Shown piece after piece: positions 41,910 through 51,467 of a stretch of 64,000 bases of DNA; the first letter of the stretch is position 1; every line of letters starts with the position of its first letter. The DNA lies in the NCBI RefSeq assembly GCF_006539865.1, contig NZ_BJNV01000015.1:26165-90164 (forward strand), read 5' to 3'. This DNA comes from Zoogloea ramigera. GTDB lineage: Bacteria > Pseudomonadota > Gammaproteobacteria > Burkholderiales > Rhodocyclaceae. Both the position numbers and the translations under genes were made by a program. A model generated the notes under the pieces. That model ran no database searches and was not told where the DNA came from. It worked only from the letters and a program-made list of their open reading frames with translations.

Positions 41910-43213
41910 GCGCGGTGGCGTGCCCGGCGCTGTTCGTCGCGGCGCCGGCCTCGGGGCAGGGCAAGACGACTGTCACCGCGGCGCTGGCCCGGCTGCATCG
42001 TCGCCAGGGGCGTCGGGTGCGGGTGTTCAAGTGCGGGCCGGATTTCCTCGATCCGCAGATCCACGCGGTGGCCAGCGGGGCGCCGGTGTACAACCTCGAT
42101 CTGGGCATGTGCGGCGAGGCCGATGCCGCCTGGCGGCTGCATCAGGCCGCGGGCGAGGCCGATCTGATCCTCGTCGAAGGGGTGATGGGGCTCTTCGACG
42201 GCAAGCCCTCGGGCGCCGACATCGCCCGCCGGTTCGGCATTCCGGTGATGGCGGTGATCGACGCCAAGGCGATGGCCCAGACCTTCGGCGCCCTCGTGCA
42301 TGGCCTGGCCACCTGGCAGCCCGACCTGCCGTTTTCCGGGGTGCTCGCCAACCACGTGGGCAGTGAGGGCCACGCCCGGCTGCTGCAGGACAGCCTTTCT
42401 CCCGGCATGGCCTGGTACGGCGCGCTGCCCCGGGACGAGGCGGCGGCGCTGCCCGAGCGTCATCTCGGCATCCTGCAGGCGGCCGAGATCGCCGACCTGG
42501 ACGAGCGGCTCGACCGGCTGGCCGATCACCTCGCCCGTACCGGGGCGGCCGACCTCCCGGCTCCGGTGGATTTCCCGGCCGTGCCGCAGCCGCCCTTCGA
42601 GGCGCGGCTGGCAGGCCGGAGGGTCGCCATCGCCCGGGATGCGGCCTTCGGCTTCATCTATCCGGCCAACCTGGATGTGCTGCAGGCCCTCGGCGCCGAG
42701 CTGAGCTTCTTCTCGCCCCTGGCCGACGAGCCGCTGCCGGCCTGCGACGCGCTGTGGCTGCCGGGCGGCTACCCGGAGCTCCACGCCGCCCGGCTGGCCA
42801 CCAACCCGCGCTGGCTGGCGGGCCTGCGCGCCCACGCGGCGGCCGGCAAGCCGCTGCTTGCCGAGTGTGGCGGGATGATGAGCCTCTTCGAGACGCTGAC
42901 CGACAAGGAAGGCGCGTGCCACCCCGGCGCAGCGCTGCTGCCCGGCCACACCCGCATGCAGGCGCGGCTGGCGGCGCTTGGCACCCAGGCGGTGGAGCTG
43001 CCGGAAGGCCGGCTCGCCGGGCACACCTTTCATTACTCGAAGAGCGAGACACCGCTGCAGCCCCTGGCCCGGGCCACCTCGCTCACCGGGCGGGAGGGCG
43101 AAGCGGTGTACCGGCTGGGCGGGACGACTGCTTCATACGTGCATTTTTACTTTCCGTCGAACCCGGCGGCGGTGGCGGCGCTTTTCCGCGGCGCGGTGGC
43201 CTGCGGCGCTTGA
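41906..43213 (+). CDS. cobB: Cobyrinate a,c-diamide synthase CobB/CbiA
   Basis: The 435-residue enzyme amidates the a and c side chains of cobyrinate. The N-terminal ATP domain has [15 protein letters not shown] and [13 protein letters not shown]; the C-terminal class-I-type amidotransferase has [10 protein letters not shown] and the nucleophile Cys in AECGGMM, with HTFHYSK near the end. It begins at a GTG fused to the cobA stop, so the two are co-translated. It uses glutamine and ATP in the cytoplasm. Confidence 0.95.
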   Translation: MSAVACPALFVAAPASGQGKTTVTAALARLHRRQGRRVRVFKCGPDFLDPQIHAVASGAPVYNLDLGMCGEADAAWRLHQAAGEADLILVEGVMGLFDGKPSGADIARRFGIPVMAVIDAKAMAQTFGALVHGLATWQPDLPFSGVLANHVGSEGHARLLQDSLSPGMAWYGALPRDEAAALPERHLGILQAAEIADLDERLDRLADHLARTGAADLPAPVDFPAVPQPPFEARLAGRRVAIARDAAFGFIYPANLDVLQALGAELSFFSPLADEPLPACDALWLPGGYPELHAARLATNPRWLAGLRAHAAAGKPLLAECGGMMSLFETLTDKEGACHPGAALLPGHTRMQARLAALGTQAVELPEGRLAGHTFHYSKSETPLQPLARATSLTGREGEAVYRLGGTTASYVHFYFPSNPAAVAALFRGAVACGA

Positions 43214-43374
43214 GAAACATGGGGTGGGTGTCGGCATCTCGTAACGCACCCATGTGTCTCCGTGCACGACGAGGCAGGCAGGGCCCTGGAAGACTCGCGT
43301 GGCAACACAGTCCCCCCCCAAAGTTTCATTGACCCTCGTTGGGGTGGGCTGAGCCAAGCCCGGCCCTTGGGCCC

Positions 43375-43932
43375 TCAGTGCCCCTTGAGGGCGTAGATGC
43401 CCGGGGCGTTGCGCCAGTAGCCCTTGTAGTCCATGCCGCCGCCGAACAGGAAGCGGTCGGCCACGTCGAGCCCGGTGAAGTCGGCGCGCATGCCTGGGTA
43501 GGCCTTGCGCTCGTGCACCTTGTGCACTAGCACCGCGGAGAAAACTTCGCGGGCGCCTTCGCCCTTCAGGTAGTCGATGATGGCGGCGAGGGTGTGGCCC
43601 TCGTCGAGGATGTCGTCGAGCACCAGCACGGTGCGCCCGCGCAGATCCTGGGTGGGGCGCACGCGCCAGTCGAGCAGGGTGCCTTCGAGGGCATGGCCGT
43701 AACGGGTGGCGTGCAGGTAGGCCAGCTCCAGGGCAAAGGGCAGGCGTGGCAGCAGCCGCCCGGCCAGCACCAGGCCGCCGTTCATGACGACGTAGATCAG
43801 CGGGTTTTTGTCGTGCAGCCTGGCGGTGATGTCGGAGGCGAGGCGGCCCAGGGCCTGGTCAACATCCTCGGCACTGCACAGGCAGTCGGCCTCTTCACGG
43901 GCCCGGCGGATTTCGTCGAGGTCGACAGTCAT
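43375..43932 (-). CDS. hpt: Hypoxanthine-guanine phosphoribosyltransferase
   Basis: The 185-residue salvage enzyme carries the PRPP-binding loop VLVLDDILDEGHTLAAI and the flexible-loop region LIYVVMNGGLVLAGRL; the base-binding end is FTGLDVADRFLFGGGMDYKGYWRNAPGIYAL, as in the Hpt group used for IMP and GMP formation. The start MTVDLDEIRRA is chosen. It follows the YqjK-like gene by 17 bases on the minus strand and is last of that run. Confidence 0.92.
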   Translation of the reverse strand: MTVDLDEIRRAREEADCLCSAEDVDQALGRLASDITARLHDKNPLIYVVMNGGLVLAGRLLPRLPFALELAYLHATRYGHALEGTLLDWRVRPTQDLRGRTVLVLDDILDEGHTLAAIIDYLKGEGAREVFSAVLVHKVHERKAYPGMRADFTGLDVADRFLFGGGMDYKGYWRNAPGIYALKGH

Positions 43933-43949
43933 GGGTGTGGCGATGGAGG

Positions 43950-44234
43950 TCAGGAAACCAGCTTCTGGACACGCCGGAACAGCTGCCACCCGACCCAGCC
44001 GCGGCGCGCCCAGCGCAGGGCTGCGCGGGGGCGGGCGACGAGCACGAAGATGGCGACGCCGGACAGGATGGGGGCGTTGCTCCGCGCCCAGCGCACGCTG
44101 TCGGCGATACGGTCGATTCCGCTGAAGACCGGCGCGAAGGCGCGCGCGTGTTCGACAAGGGCTTCACGCTCCTCGGCGCTGCGCAGCTGCAGGCGCTGCT
44201 TGCGCAGGGCCAGCTCGACGAGTTCAGGGCTCAT
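43950..44234 (-). CDS. YqjK-like small protein
   Basis: The 94-residue protein begins with a charged Arg/Glu-rich helix (LALRKQRLQLRSAEEREALV), followed by a hydrophobic segment (NAPILSGVAIFVLVARP) and a basic end. It matches the place and pattern of YqjK, which follows YqjE in the elaB/yqjD-yqjE-yqjK set. Function is unknown; the ATGA overlap with yqjE shows coupling. Confidence 0.75.
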   Translation of the reverse strand: MSPELVELALRKQRLQLRSAEEREALVEHARAFAPVFSGIDRIADSVRWARSNAPILSGVAIFVLVARPRAALRWARRGWVGWQLFRRVQKLVS

Positions 44235-44614
44235 TCCTTGGGGCGCAGGGTTTCGCGGTCCTGGGCGATCTCGGCCAGGCTGGCGGCAAAGAGGCGCGAG
44301 CCTGCGCGCAGGCGGGTCGCAGCCCGGGTGCCGGCCCATACGCCGGCGGCCAGCAGCACGGTGGTGGCGAGGCCCAGGGCGAGCAGGCGGTGGCTGTCCC
44401 AGAACAGCACGGTGAGGAAGATCAGCAGGAAAACGATGCCGAAACCGACGAAGAGCGCGGCGAGCACGGTATCGAAGAGGAAGCTGCCGGCCCGCAGCTT
44501 TTCTTCCTTGAGCTCGACGGAGAACAGCTCGAGCCGCGTCTGGAGCGTGGCCAGACCGGAATCGGCGAGCCCCCGCAGGGACTCGCCGAGGCGCGTGGGC
44601 GCGGGGTCGCTCAT
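44231..44614 (-). CDS. YqjE/phage-holin-3_6 family membrane protein
   Basis: The 127-residue protein has an amphipathic N-terminal region (LQTRLELFSVELKEEK, the PF07332 signature) and two membrane helices separated by a short loop (VLAALFVGFGIVFLLIFLTVLFW; ALGLATTVLLAAGVW). Members are inner-membrane proteins of stationary phase and stress; despite the name they are not phage genes. It lies 7 bases after the elaB/yqjD-like gene. Confidence 0.85.
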   Translation of the reverse strand: MSDPAPTRLGESLRGLADSGLATLQTRLELFSVELKEEKLRAGSFLFDTVLAALFVGFGIVFLLIFLTVLFWDSHRLLALGLATTVLLAAGVWAGTRAATRLRAGSRLFAASLAEIAQDRETLRPKE

Positions 44615-44621
44615 GCGGCGC

Positions 44622-44930
44622 TTAGCGGCGGTTGACCAGCAGGCCCAGCAGGAAGCCGACACCGGCGGCGACGCCAACGGACTTCCAGGGGTTGTCGTGG
44701 ACGTAGTCGTCGGTGGCGCGGGCGGCGGCCTTGGTCTTCTGGACGACAGCGGCTTCGAGATCCTGCAGCTTGTACTTGGCCGAGGTCAGCTTGTCGGTGA
44801 GGCGCACCCGCACGTCGGCGACCTTGTCACCGGCTTGGCCGGCGGTGAGCTTCAGCAGCTCTTCGGTGTCGGCGACGACGGCCTTGAAGTCGGAAACGAG
44901 CTTGTCTTTCGTAACTTGGGAGTCGTTCAT
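44622..44930 (-). CDS. ElaB/YqjD-family (DUF883) membrane-anchored protein
   Basis: The 102-residue protein has a long soluble helix with a family signature (DFKAVVADTEELLKLT) and a C-terminal anchor preceded by DNPWKSVGVAAGVGFLLGLLVNRR-type sequence. E. coli homologues ElaB and YqjD are fixed to the inner membrane and bind stationary-phase ribosomes. It is the first gene of the elaB-yqjE-yqjK-hpt run. Confidence 0.9.
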   Translation of the reverse strand: MNDSQVTKDKLVSDFKAVVADTEELLKLTAGQAGDKVADVRVRLTDKLTSAKYKLQDLEAAVVQKTKAAARATDDYVHDNPWKSVGVAAGVGFLLGLLVNRR

Positions 44931-45167
44931 GGTGTTCTCCAGGTGATGAGCGGGTAGTCGGAATGCGCTGAAACCATCGCGGGGCGTGCCGGGCGCTCCC
45001 ACATGTCTTGAGGCCTAGGCTAATCCCAATCGTGCCCGAAGGCAATTGATGCCGGGCGGGAAGGCAGCCAGGCCCAAGTTGCGTGGACAGCCGGCGGCGC
45101 ACTCAGTTCTTTCAAATCTGCGCTCGCCCGACTATCATTGAAACCCATTTTGGGTTGCGTGCCGTGT

Positions 45168-45956
45168 TCAGCGCCGGTGGGGGTGGTCGTAATCGACCGT
45201 GAGGGGTGCGTGGTCGCTGAAGCGCTGGTCTTTGTAAACGGCGCTGCGGACGGCGCGGGCGCCGAGTTCGGGGGTGGCGATCTGGTAGTCGAGGCGCCAG
45301 CCGACGTTCTTGGCCCAGGCCTGGCCGCGGTTCGACCACCAGGTGTAGCAGGCGTCGGTGGCGTCGGGATGGAGCCGGCGGTAGGTATCCACCCAGCCCT
45401 GTTCGTCGAAGAGGCGGGTGAGCCAGTTGCGTTCTTCGGGCAGGAAGCCGGAGTTTTTCTGGTTGGATTTCCAGTTCTTGAGGTCGGCCTCCCGGTGGGC
45501 GATGTTCCAGTCGCCGCACACGATCACGTGGCGGCCGCTGGCGCGCAGTGCGGCCATGCGGGGCAGGAAGAGGTCCATGAAGCGAAATTTGGCGGCCTGG
45601 CGCTCCTCGGAGCTGGAGCCTGACGGCAGGTAGAGGGAGATCACCGACAGGTCGCCGAAGTCGGCCTGCAGGTAGCGGCCTTCGGCGTCGAACTCGGCGT
45701 CGCCGATGCCCTCGATGACGGCGTCAGGAGTGTTTCTGGTATAGATTCCGACGCCGCTGTAGCCTTTTTTCGCGGCGCAGTGAAAGTACCCGCTGAACTC
45801 GCCTGGTTTTTGCATCTCTGAAGTAAGGTCTGGGAGCTGAGCCTTGAGCTCTTGAACGCAGACCACATCGGCATCCTGATTGTTGAGCCAGGACAGGAAG
45901 CCTTTCACGCTCGCGGAGCGGATTCCGTTGAGGTTGGCAGTGACGACGCGTAACAT
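45168..45956 (-). CDS. xthA: Exodeoxyribonuclease III
   Basis: The 262-residue AP endonuclease/3'-exonuclease repairs abasic sites and blocked 3' ends. Motifs of the family are clear: ANLNGIRSA, VVCVQELKAQ with the metal-binding Glu, GYSGVGIY, LYLPSG, CGDWNIAH with the catalytic Asp/Asn, and the final SDHAPLTVDY with the catalytic His. Its start lies 33 bp from the divergent pyrE GTG, so they share a short control region. Confidence 0.95.
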   Translation of the reverse strand: MLRVVTANLNGIRSASVKGFLSWLNNQDADVVCVQELKAQLPDLTSEMQKPGEFSGYFHCAAKKGYSGVGIYTRNTPDAVIEGIGDAEFDAEGRYLQADFGDLSVISLYLPSGSSSEERQAAKFRFMDLFLPRMAALRASGRHVIVCGDWNIAHREADLKNWKSNQKNSGFLPEERNWLTRLFDEQGWVDTYRRLHPDATDACYTWWSNRGQAWAKNVGWRLDYQIATPELGARAVRSAVYKDQRFSDHAPLTVDYDHPHRR

Positions 45957-45989
45957 TTTGTGTAACTCGGTCCGGATTTTAGGAATAAC

Positions 45990-46637
45990 GTGAATTTTAG
46001 CCGCGATTTCATCGAGCTCGCCTGCGACAAGGGTGTGCTGCGTTTCGGGGAGTTCGTCACCAAGGCTGGGCGACTGTCTCCGTATTTTTTCAATGCGGGC
46101 CTGTTCAACGACGGCGCTTCGTTTGGCCGCCTGTGCGACTTTTATGCGCGCACCCTGCTGGCCGCCGATCTGCCCTGCGACATGCTGTTCGGGCCGGCGT
46201 ACAAGGGCATTCCCCTGGTGGCTGGCACCGCGATGCGCCTGGCCGAGCATGGCCACAACCTGCCTTTCTGCTTCAACCGCAAGGAAGCCAAGGACCACGG
46301 CGAGGGTGGCACCCTGGTGGGCGCCCCGCTGGCTGGCCGGGTGGCGATCCTCGACGACGTGATCTCCGCCGGGACGTCGGTGCGGGAATCCGTCGAGATC
46401 ATCCGCGCCCATGGCGCCACGCCGTCGGCGGTGGTGATCGCCCTCGATCGCATGGAGCGCGGCACGGGCAGCCTGTCCGCCGTCCAGGAAGTCGGCCAGA
46501 CCTACGGCATCCCCGTGCTGGCGGTGGCGACCCTGAAGGACCTCATCGCCTTCCTCCATGACAGCCCCGCCCTCGCTGCCAACCTGGACGCCGTCCAGCG
46601 TTACCGCGAAACTTACGGCGTGTCCGGGGACGCTTGA
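45990..46637 (+). CDS. pyrE: Orotate phosphoribosyltransferase
   Basis: The 215-residue enzyme makes orotidine-5'-phosphate in pyrimidine synthesis. It shows LRFGEFVTKAGRLSPYFFNAGLFN, the loop FNRKEAKDHGEGG, and the PRPP motif VAILDDVISAGTS. It begins at a GTG with AGGAA 6 bases upstream; the family's usual N-terminus aligns with this start. Length matches E. coli PyrE. Confidence 0.95.
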   Translation: MNFSRDFIELACDKGVLRFGEFVTKAGRLSPYFFNAGLFNDGASFGRLCDFYARTLLAADLPCDMLFGPAYKGIPLVAGTAMRLAEHGHNLPFCFNRKEAKDHGEGGTLVGAPLAGRVAILDDVISAGTSVRESVEIIRAHGATPSAVVIALDRMERGTGSLSAVQEVGQTYGIPVLAVATLKDLIAFLHDSPALAANLDAVQRYRETYGVSGDA

Positions 46638-46641
46638 GCCG

Positions 46642-47274
46642 ATGCGACGCGGTGCCTTGTTCTGTGTGCTGTGGATGGCTCTGCCGGTGGGCGCTCAGAC
46701 GTCGCCCAAGGGCACCGTATTCTGCTGCACCGACAACGGCCACCAGGTCTGCGGCGACGTGTTGCCGCTCCAGTGCTATGGCAAGGGCTACCGCGAGGTG
46801 AGCCCACAGGGCACGGTGCGGCGTCTCGTCGAGGCTCCGCTGACGCCCGAACAGCTGGCCCGCCGAGAGGCTGAAGAGCGGGCGCGGCGGGCCGAGATCG
46901 CCAACCGGCGAGCCGAAAACCGCCGTAATCAATCCCTCCTCGAGACCTATTCGAGCCTCGCCGACATCGAAACCCGCCGCGACCGGGCGATCGAGGCGGT
47001 GGCGCTCGAGCTCAAGCAGGCCGAAGCCCGACGGGCCCTGATGCTCAAGAAGCGCGAAGGCCTCAACCGCGAGGCCGAGTTCTACCAGAAGCGCGAGATG
47101 CCCCCGGCGCTGGCGGCCTCCCTGCGCGAGTCCGACGGTGAGCTGAACGCCCAGAGTCTGCTCGTCGAATCGAAGCGTCGCGACATAGAGGCGATCCGGA
47201 CCCGCTACGCGCAGGATCGCGCCCGTTACATCATGCTCACCGAGACCCATCCCGGCGCCGGCGCGCAGCGCTGA
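46642..47274 (+). CDS. Secreted coiled-coil protein of unknown function
   Basis: The 210-residue protein has a signal peptide (cleavage near VGA-Q), a short Cys-rich piece (VFCCTDNGHQVCGD ... LQCYGKGY) resembling the DUF4124-type start of many periplasmic proteins, and then a highly charged region from about residue 60 to 190 predicted to be coiled coil (Glu/Arg-rich heptads). It starts 4 bases after the pyrE stop, so it is probably co-transcribed. The function cannot be named. Confidence 0.75.
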   Translation: MRRGALFCVLWMALPVGAQTSPKGTVFCCTDNGHQVCGDVLPLQCYGKGYREVSPQGTVRRLVEAPLTPEQLARREAEERARRAEIANRRAENRRNQSLLETYSSLADIETRRDRAIEAVALELKQAEARRALMLKKREGLNREAEFYQKREMPPALAASLRESDGELNAQSLLVESKRRDIEAIRTRYAQDRARYIMLTETHPGAGAQR

Positions 47275-47756
47275 GTCTTGGGCATCAGGCGCGTCGTCAG
47301 GTCTTCCCGGCGCGGCTGTTGCGGCGCCATCTCCTCCCTTGCTTTCTCCCGGTTTCGCCGCGGCGGCTAATCCATGTCCGGTTCTTGCAGGAGGCCTCCG
47401 GCGGTGCTCCGAAGGTGGTGGTAACAAATCATTCAATTAAAAAAGGTGACGTTAGTATTCTTGGCATCAATCGCTCGCCGCCCTTGCAGATCAGGGTTTT
47501 CGAAGGGGACGTCTTTTTGCAATCTGGACGGTCGCGCAAGCAATTCTGACATTTGCATTGGGGCGAATCGATCTGGAATGAAAACATGAGTGTCGCTGGG
47601 GGGGCGCCGCGGGTCGTGGGGCGATAGGTTTAATGGCCACCGATTTGGTGCGTGCTAAACTTTGGCTTACGCAATGCATCAGTGCCCTGAATTGAACGAG
47701 GTGTTGCCGGATCGTGTTGGCGACTCTCCGGGCGCCTGCGCACATTTTTGAAAATC
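47275..47756 (+). other. Intergenic region with no recognised gene
   Basis: The 482-bp gap has a GC-rich left part and an AT-richer middle (about 47415-47470). A 76-codon plus-strand open frame (47319-47549) lacks a ribosome binding site and family pattern and is probably not a gene. I see no terminator, riboswitch or tRNA. The promoter for the following hydrolase is expected near the right end but is not clearly readable. Confidence 0.4.
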
Positions 47757-48398
47757 ATGCTTCGATACAAGATCATTCCTGTCACCCCCTTCGAACAGAA
47801 CTGCTCCGTGCTGTGGTGCGATGCGACGCTGAAGGCCGCCGTGGTGGACCCGGGCGGCGACGTCGACCGGATCCTCGCTGGCGTCACGCAGCTGGGGGTG
47901 AGCGTCGACAAGATCCTGTTGACCCACGGGCACATCGATCACGCCGGAGGCACGGCAGAGCTGGCGCGCCGTCTGTCGCTGCCGATCGAGGGCCCCGAGC
48001 GGGAGGACAGCTTCTGGATCGAGGCGTTGCCCCAGCAGAGCAAGATGTTCGGTTTCCCGCAGGTGGAAACTTTCACCCCCGACCGCTGGCTGGTCGATGG
48101 GGACGTGGTGAGCATCGGGGAGGAGAGTCTGGATGTATTGCATTGTCCTGGCCATACGCCCGGACATGTCGTTTTTTTCAGCGCTGCCGCGCGCCTGGCG
48201 GTGGTGGGGGACGTGCTTTTTGCCGGTTCGATTGGTCGCACCGATTTCCCGCGGGGCAACCATGCCGCGCTCGTGAATTCGATTCGTCATAAGCTCTGGC
48301 CGCTGGGCAAGGATGTTTCCTTTATTCCCGGCCACGGGCCTATGTCGAATTTCGGCGAGGAACGTGAAAGCAATCCCTACGTGGGGGACTTCGCATGA
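47757..48398 (+). CDS. Metallo-beta-lactamase-fold hydrolase (glyoxalase-II-like)
   Basis: The 213-residue protein has the metal motif THGHIDHAGG (HxHxDH), VLHCPGHTPGHVVF, GDVLFAGSIGRTDFPRG and the last ligand IPGHGPMSNFGEERESNPY. This is the YcbL/glyoxalase-II-like branch of the fold, which often hydrolyses thioesters such as lactoylglutathione. The start MLRYKIIPVTPFEQN is typical for YcbL; an upstream TTG was rejected. Confidence 0.9.
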   Translation: MLRYKIIPVTPFEQNCSVLWCDATLKAAVVDPGGDVDRILAGVTQLGVSVDKILLTHGHIDHAGGTAELARRLSLPIEGPEREDSFWIEALPQQSKMFGFPQVETFTPDRWLVDGDVVSIGEESLDVLHCPGHTPGHVVFFSAAARLAVVGDVLFAGSIGRTDFPRGNHAALVNSIRHKLWPLGKDVSFIPGHGPMSNFGEERESNPYVGDFA

Positions 48399-48472
48399 CG
48401 CCCGGCAATTACGAGCGCATGGGAGGTCGTGAATTGGCGTACTTAATTTCTCGAAAAAAAAGGTAGGTCAGC

Positions 48473-49201
48473 GTGCGATTCGCTATTCTCGAAGACGATC
48501 CGGCCCAAATGGAAGTTCTGACGGGCTGGCTGAGGGAAGCCGGGCACGATGTGCACGGCTTCGGACTGGCCCGCGAGCTCATGCGGGTGGCGAGCCGTGA
48601 GAGCTTCGATCTGTTCCTGGTTGACTGGGTCCTGCCGGACCTCACCGGCGAGCAGGTGCTGCGCTGGCTGCGCGTGGAGCGCGGCAACGACACACCGGCA
48701 ATCTTCATCACCTCCCGCGATGCAGAGGAGGATATCGCCAATGCTTTCAGCGCCGGGGCCGACGATTATCTGATCAAACCGCCCCGCCGCATCGAGCTGC
48801 TGTCGCGCATCGAGGCGGTGATGCGCCGCTCGCAGCCTCGTAATGCCAACCAGACCCTGGTGGTGGCGCCCTATCAATTCGACCTTGCCCGCAAGGTGCT
48901 GAGCATTGATGGCGCGGTGGTCGAGATGACCGACAAGGAATTCGAACTGGCGGCCTTCCTGTTCCGTAACCTGGGCCGGCTGCTGTCCCGTGGGCATCTG
49001 CTGGAGGCGGTCTGGGGGCGTAACCCCGACCTCGCAACGCGGACGGTGGATACCCACATCAGCCGTGTCCGCAGCAAGCTCAACCTGCGCCCGGAAAACG
49101 GTTTCCGGCTGACCCCGACCTACAACTTTGGCTATCGCCTCGAAAAGATCGACCCCGCCGAGGTAACGACCCTCGGCACCGAGGTCGTCTCTCAGGGCTG
49201 A
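48473..49201 (+). CDS. OmpR-family response regulator
   Basis: The 242-residue regulator has a receiver domain with acidic pocket LEDDPA, phospho-acceptor Asp51 (LFLVDWVLPDL), the switch Ser/Thr ITSRDAEED and the conserved Lys in LIKPP, followed by a winged-helix DNA-binding domain (LTDKEFELAAFLF-type start, VDTHISRVRSKL recognition helix, GYRL end). No kinase gene is adjacent, so it is an orphan here. It starts at GTG behind AGGTAGG. Confidence 0.9.
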   Translation: MRFAILEDDPAQMEVLTGWLREAGHDVHGFGLARELMRVASRESFDLFLVDWVLPDLTGEQVLRWLRVERGNDTPAIFITSRDAEEDIANAFSAGADDYLIKPPRRIELLSRIEAVMRRSQPRNANQTLVVAPYQFDLARKVLSIDGAVVEMTDKEFELAAFLFRNLGRLLSRGHLLEAVWGRNPDLATRTVDTHISRVRSKLNLRPENGFRLTPTYNFGYRLEKIDPAEVTTLGTEVVSQG

Positions 49202-49205
49202 CCTA

Positions 49206-49233
49206 CAGGGGTTCCCGGAATCGGGAGCCCCTG
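49206..49233. terminator. Hairpin between the OmpR-type regulator and mscL
   Basis: CAGGGGTTCCCG pairs with CGGGAGCCCCTG (12 bp, one G-T pair) around a GAAT loop, just after the regulator stop. T-runs are absent on either side, so strength as a terminator is uncertain. Confidence 0.55.
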
Positions 49234-49244
49234 GTCATTGCGCC

Positions 49245-49664
49245 TTATTTCTTCAGGGCGTCGCGGATTTCCCGCAGCAGCTTGATGTCTTCCGGATCGA
49301 CCGGGGCTTCCGGTGCCGGTGCCGGCTCATTGCGCTTGAGTTTGTTCATCGCCTTGATTGCCACGAAGATGGCCATCGCGACGATCACGAAATCAATGAT
49401 CGAATTGATGAACACGCCATATTTGAACAGCGGCGCACCGGCTTTTTCGGCGGCTTCCATTGTCTCGAAGGTCTTGTCGCCGAGATTGATGTAGAGGTGC
49501 TTGAAATCCACCCCGCCGAGCAGCTTGCCGAGAACCGGCATCAGCAGATCCTTGACGAGGGAGTCGACGATTTTCTGGAATGCACCGCCGATGATGACGC
49601 CGACTGCCAGGTCGACGACATTGCCTTTCATGGCGAACTCCTTGAATTCCTGGATAAAGCTCAT
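49245..49664 (-). CDS. mscL: Large-conductance mechanosensitive channel MscL
   Basis: The 139-residue channel opens on membrane stretch to release solutes during osmotic downshock. It shows the family start [23 protein letters not shown], the pore helix with [18 protein letters not shown], a periplasmic loop, the second helix [21 protein letters not shown] and the C-terminal helical bundle with [12 protein letters not shown]. The start is preceded by a GGAG ribosome site. Confidence 0.96.
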   Translation of the reverse strand: MSFIQEFKEFAMKGNVVDLAVGVIIGGAFQKIVDSLVKDLLMPVLGKLLGGVDFKHLYINLGDKTFETMEAAEKAGAPLFKYGVFINSIIDFVIVAMAIFVAIKAMNKLKRNEPAPAPEAPVDPEDIKLLREIRDALKK

Positions 49665-49889
49665 GGGTGACTCCTTTTCAAAGGTAATGGGAAGGTTGCA
49701 AGAACGCTCTGGCGAAATATCTGGCATACGCTCGCAGGAGCTGCATACCCATCATAAGGTGGGAATTACGGAATTAGGCGGCGTATTTAGCACGGTGGCC
49801 CGTTCCGATGGGCGAGTTTGCGAAGTTTTGCACCTCAACCCAAGTCCCAAACTAATATAGTTGCCCCGATCAGACCAAAGGTTATCTCC

Positions 49890-51467
49890 GTGACCCGTAC
49901 CCTCTTTCGTGTGCTGAGCGGCATCGTCGTCCTGACGGCGGCTGCTGGTGCGGGCGCGTCCGATGTCGAAGTCATTTATTCGACCCGTGCCGGTGATACC
50001 CTGATCGGGCTCGAGAAGCGCTTTCTGACCGCCCCTTTCGGTTGGAAGGGTTTGCAGTCCCGCAATCACATCAGCAATCCGGCGCGCATGCCTGTTGGAT
50101 CGCAATTGCGGATTCCTGAAGCCTGGCTGCAGGTCGAGCCGCGTAGCGCCCGCGTGCTGGCCGTGCAGGGCGACGTGACGGTGGACGGGCGGCGGCTGGC
50201 CGTGGACGAAACCCTGCCGGGTGGTTCCCGCCTGCGTACTGGTGACGAGGCTTTCGTGACCTTGCTGATGCCCGACGATTCGCGCCTCACTGTGCAGCCG
50301 GGCAGCCTTGCGCGCCTCGACAAGGTGCAGGGCTTCCGGGGTTTCGAGGGCCAGGACACCCGGGTTTATCTTGAGCGGGGCCGCGTCGAGACCACCGTCA
50401 CGTCTCAGCGCGGCCCGGCGGCCCGCTATCAGGTTCGGACGCCGACGGCGGTGGTGGGCGTGCGTGGCACCGCTTTCCGGGTCGGCTCGGACACTTCTGC
50501 CGGCACGGCCCAGGCCGAGGTGACCGGCGGCGAGGTGCGCATGAGCCCACCCGGCGCGGGGCCGGCGACGGCCTTGCCGGCGGGGTTCGGGGCCGTCGCC
50601 AGGGCCGGGGCAGCCATCCCGGCGCCGCGTGCGCTGCTGCGGGCCCCGCAGCTCGACGCCATGCCGTCGGTGATGGAGCGGGTCGCCATGCAGTTTCCCT
50701 TCGCCGCGGTGAAGGGGGCGGTGCGTTACCGGGCCCAGCTTGCCCGCGACGAGGCTTTCAACGACGTGGTGATGGACGGCGTGTTCGATGCGTCGCCGGC
50801 GCGCTTCACCGGGCTGGCCGATGGCGACTACTGGCTGCGTGTGCGGGCCATCGATGACGCGGGGCTGGAAGGCTATGACGCGGCCCGTGCGTTTGCGCTG
50901 CGGGCCCGCCCGGAGCCGCCCCGCGCCGCACCGCCGCGTGCCGCCACCCTGAGCTGGGAGCAGGTGCCCGCGGCGGCCGGCTATCGCCTGCAGGTGAGCC
51001 GGGACGCAGCCTTCAAGGATCTCGCCGGCGAGTGGGACAGCCCGGCGCCAGCCGTCGATACCGGGCTGCCGCCGGGGGCTTATTGGTGGCGGGTCGCCAC
51101 CCTGCGCGGTGAGGGCCAGCGGGGCCCGTGGGGCGACGTCCAGCCCCTCGCCGTGCGGCGGGCGCCGGGGCCGGTGGCCTTGAATGTTTACAACAAGCGC
51201 CTGCGTTTCGCCTGGCCGGCCGAGCCGGGTGGCCGGATCTACGAGTTCCAGCTGGCCCGCGATGCGGCGTTCGGCGACATCCTCATCGCCCAGCGCATCG
51301 GTGAGCCGGCGCTGACGATCCCTGCGCCGGATGCCGGCGTGTATGCGCTGCGTGTGCGTGCCATCGATCCTGACGGTGTCGCCAGCCCGTGGTCGGCGGT
51401 GCACACGCTGGCACACCATTATGTGCTGCCCTGGCGCCTCTCGGCTCCGGCCGCGCCTGGCCCGTGA
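49890..51467 (+). CDS. Secreted LysM-FecR protein with fibronectin-like repeats
   Basis: The 525-residue protein has a signal peptide, a LysM-like peptidoglycan-binding segment (YSTRAGDTLIGLEKRF ... PVGSQLRIPEAWL), then a FecR domain (VLAVQGDVTVDGRR ... RTPTAVVGVRGTAFRV), and two to three immunoglobulin/fibronectin-like repeats each of the form YRAQLARDEAF ... DGDYWLRVRAID. It sits in the periplasm. It begins at GTG with AAAGG 8 bases upstream. Its stop overlaps the start of the CHASE2 kinase, a gene pairing seen in other bacteria. Confidence 0.82.
   Translation: MTRTLFRVLSGIVVLTAAAGAGASDVEVIYSTRAGDTLIGLEKRFLTAPFGWKGLQSRNHISNPARMPVGSQLRIPEAWLQVEPRSARVLAVQGDVTVDGRRLAVDETLPGGSRLRTGDEAFVTLLMPDDSRLTVQPGSLARLDKVQGFRGFEGQDTRVYLERGRVETTVTSQRGPAARYQVRTPTAVVGVRGTAFRVGSDTSAGTAQAEVTGGEVRMSPPGAGPATALPAGFGAVARAGAAIPAPRALLRAPQLDAMPSVMERVAMQFPFAAVKGAVRYRAQLARDEAFNDVVMDGVFDASPARFTGLADGDYWLRVRAIDDAGLEGYDAARAFALRARPEPPRAAPPRAATLSWEQVPAAAGYRLQVSRDAAFKDLAGEWDSPAPAVDTGLPPGAYWWRVATLRGEGQRGPWGDVQPLAVRRAPGPVALNVYNKRLRFAWPAEPGGRIYEFQLARDAAFGDILIAQRIGEPALTIPAPDAGVYALRVRAIDPDGVASPWSAVHTLAHHYVLPWRLSAPAAPGP

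Noticed and set aside
43214..43374. Hairpin-rich gap between cobB and hpt as a regulatory RNA
   Set aside because: Short stems are present but none has a T-run or matches a known RNA class.
44231..44614. Holin of a prophage
   Set aside because: The phage-holin-3_6 family name is misleading; this gene is in the standard elaB-yqjE-yqjK chromosomal set.
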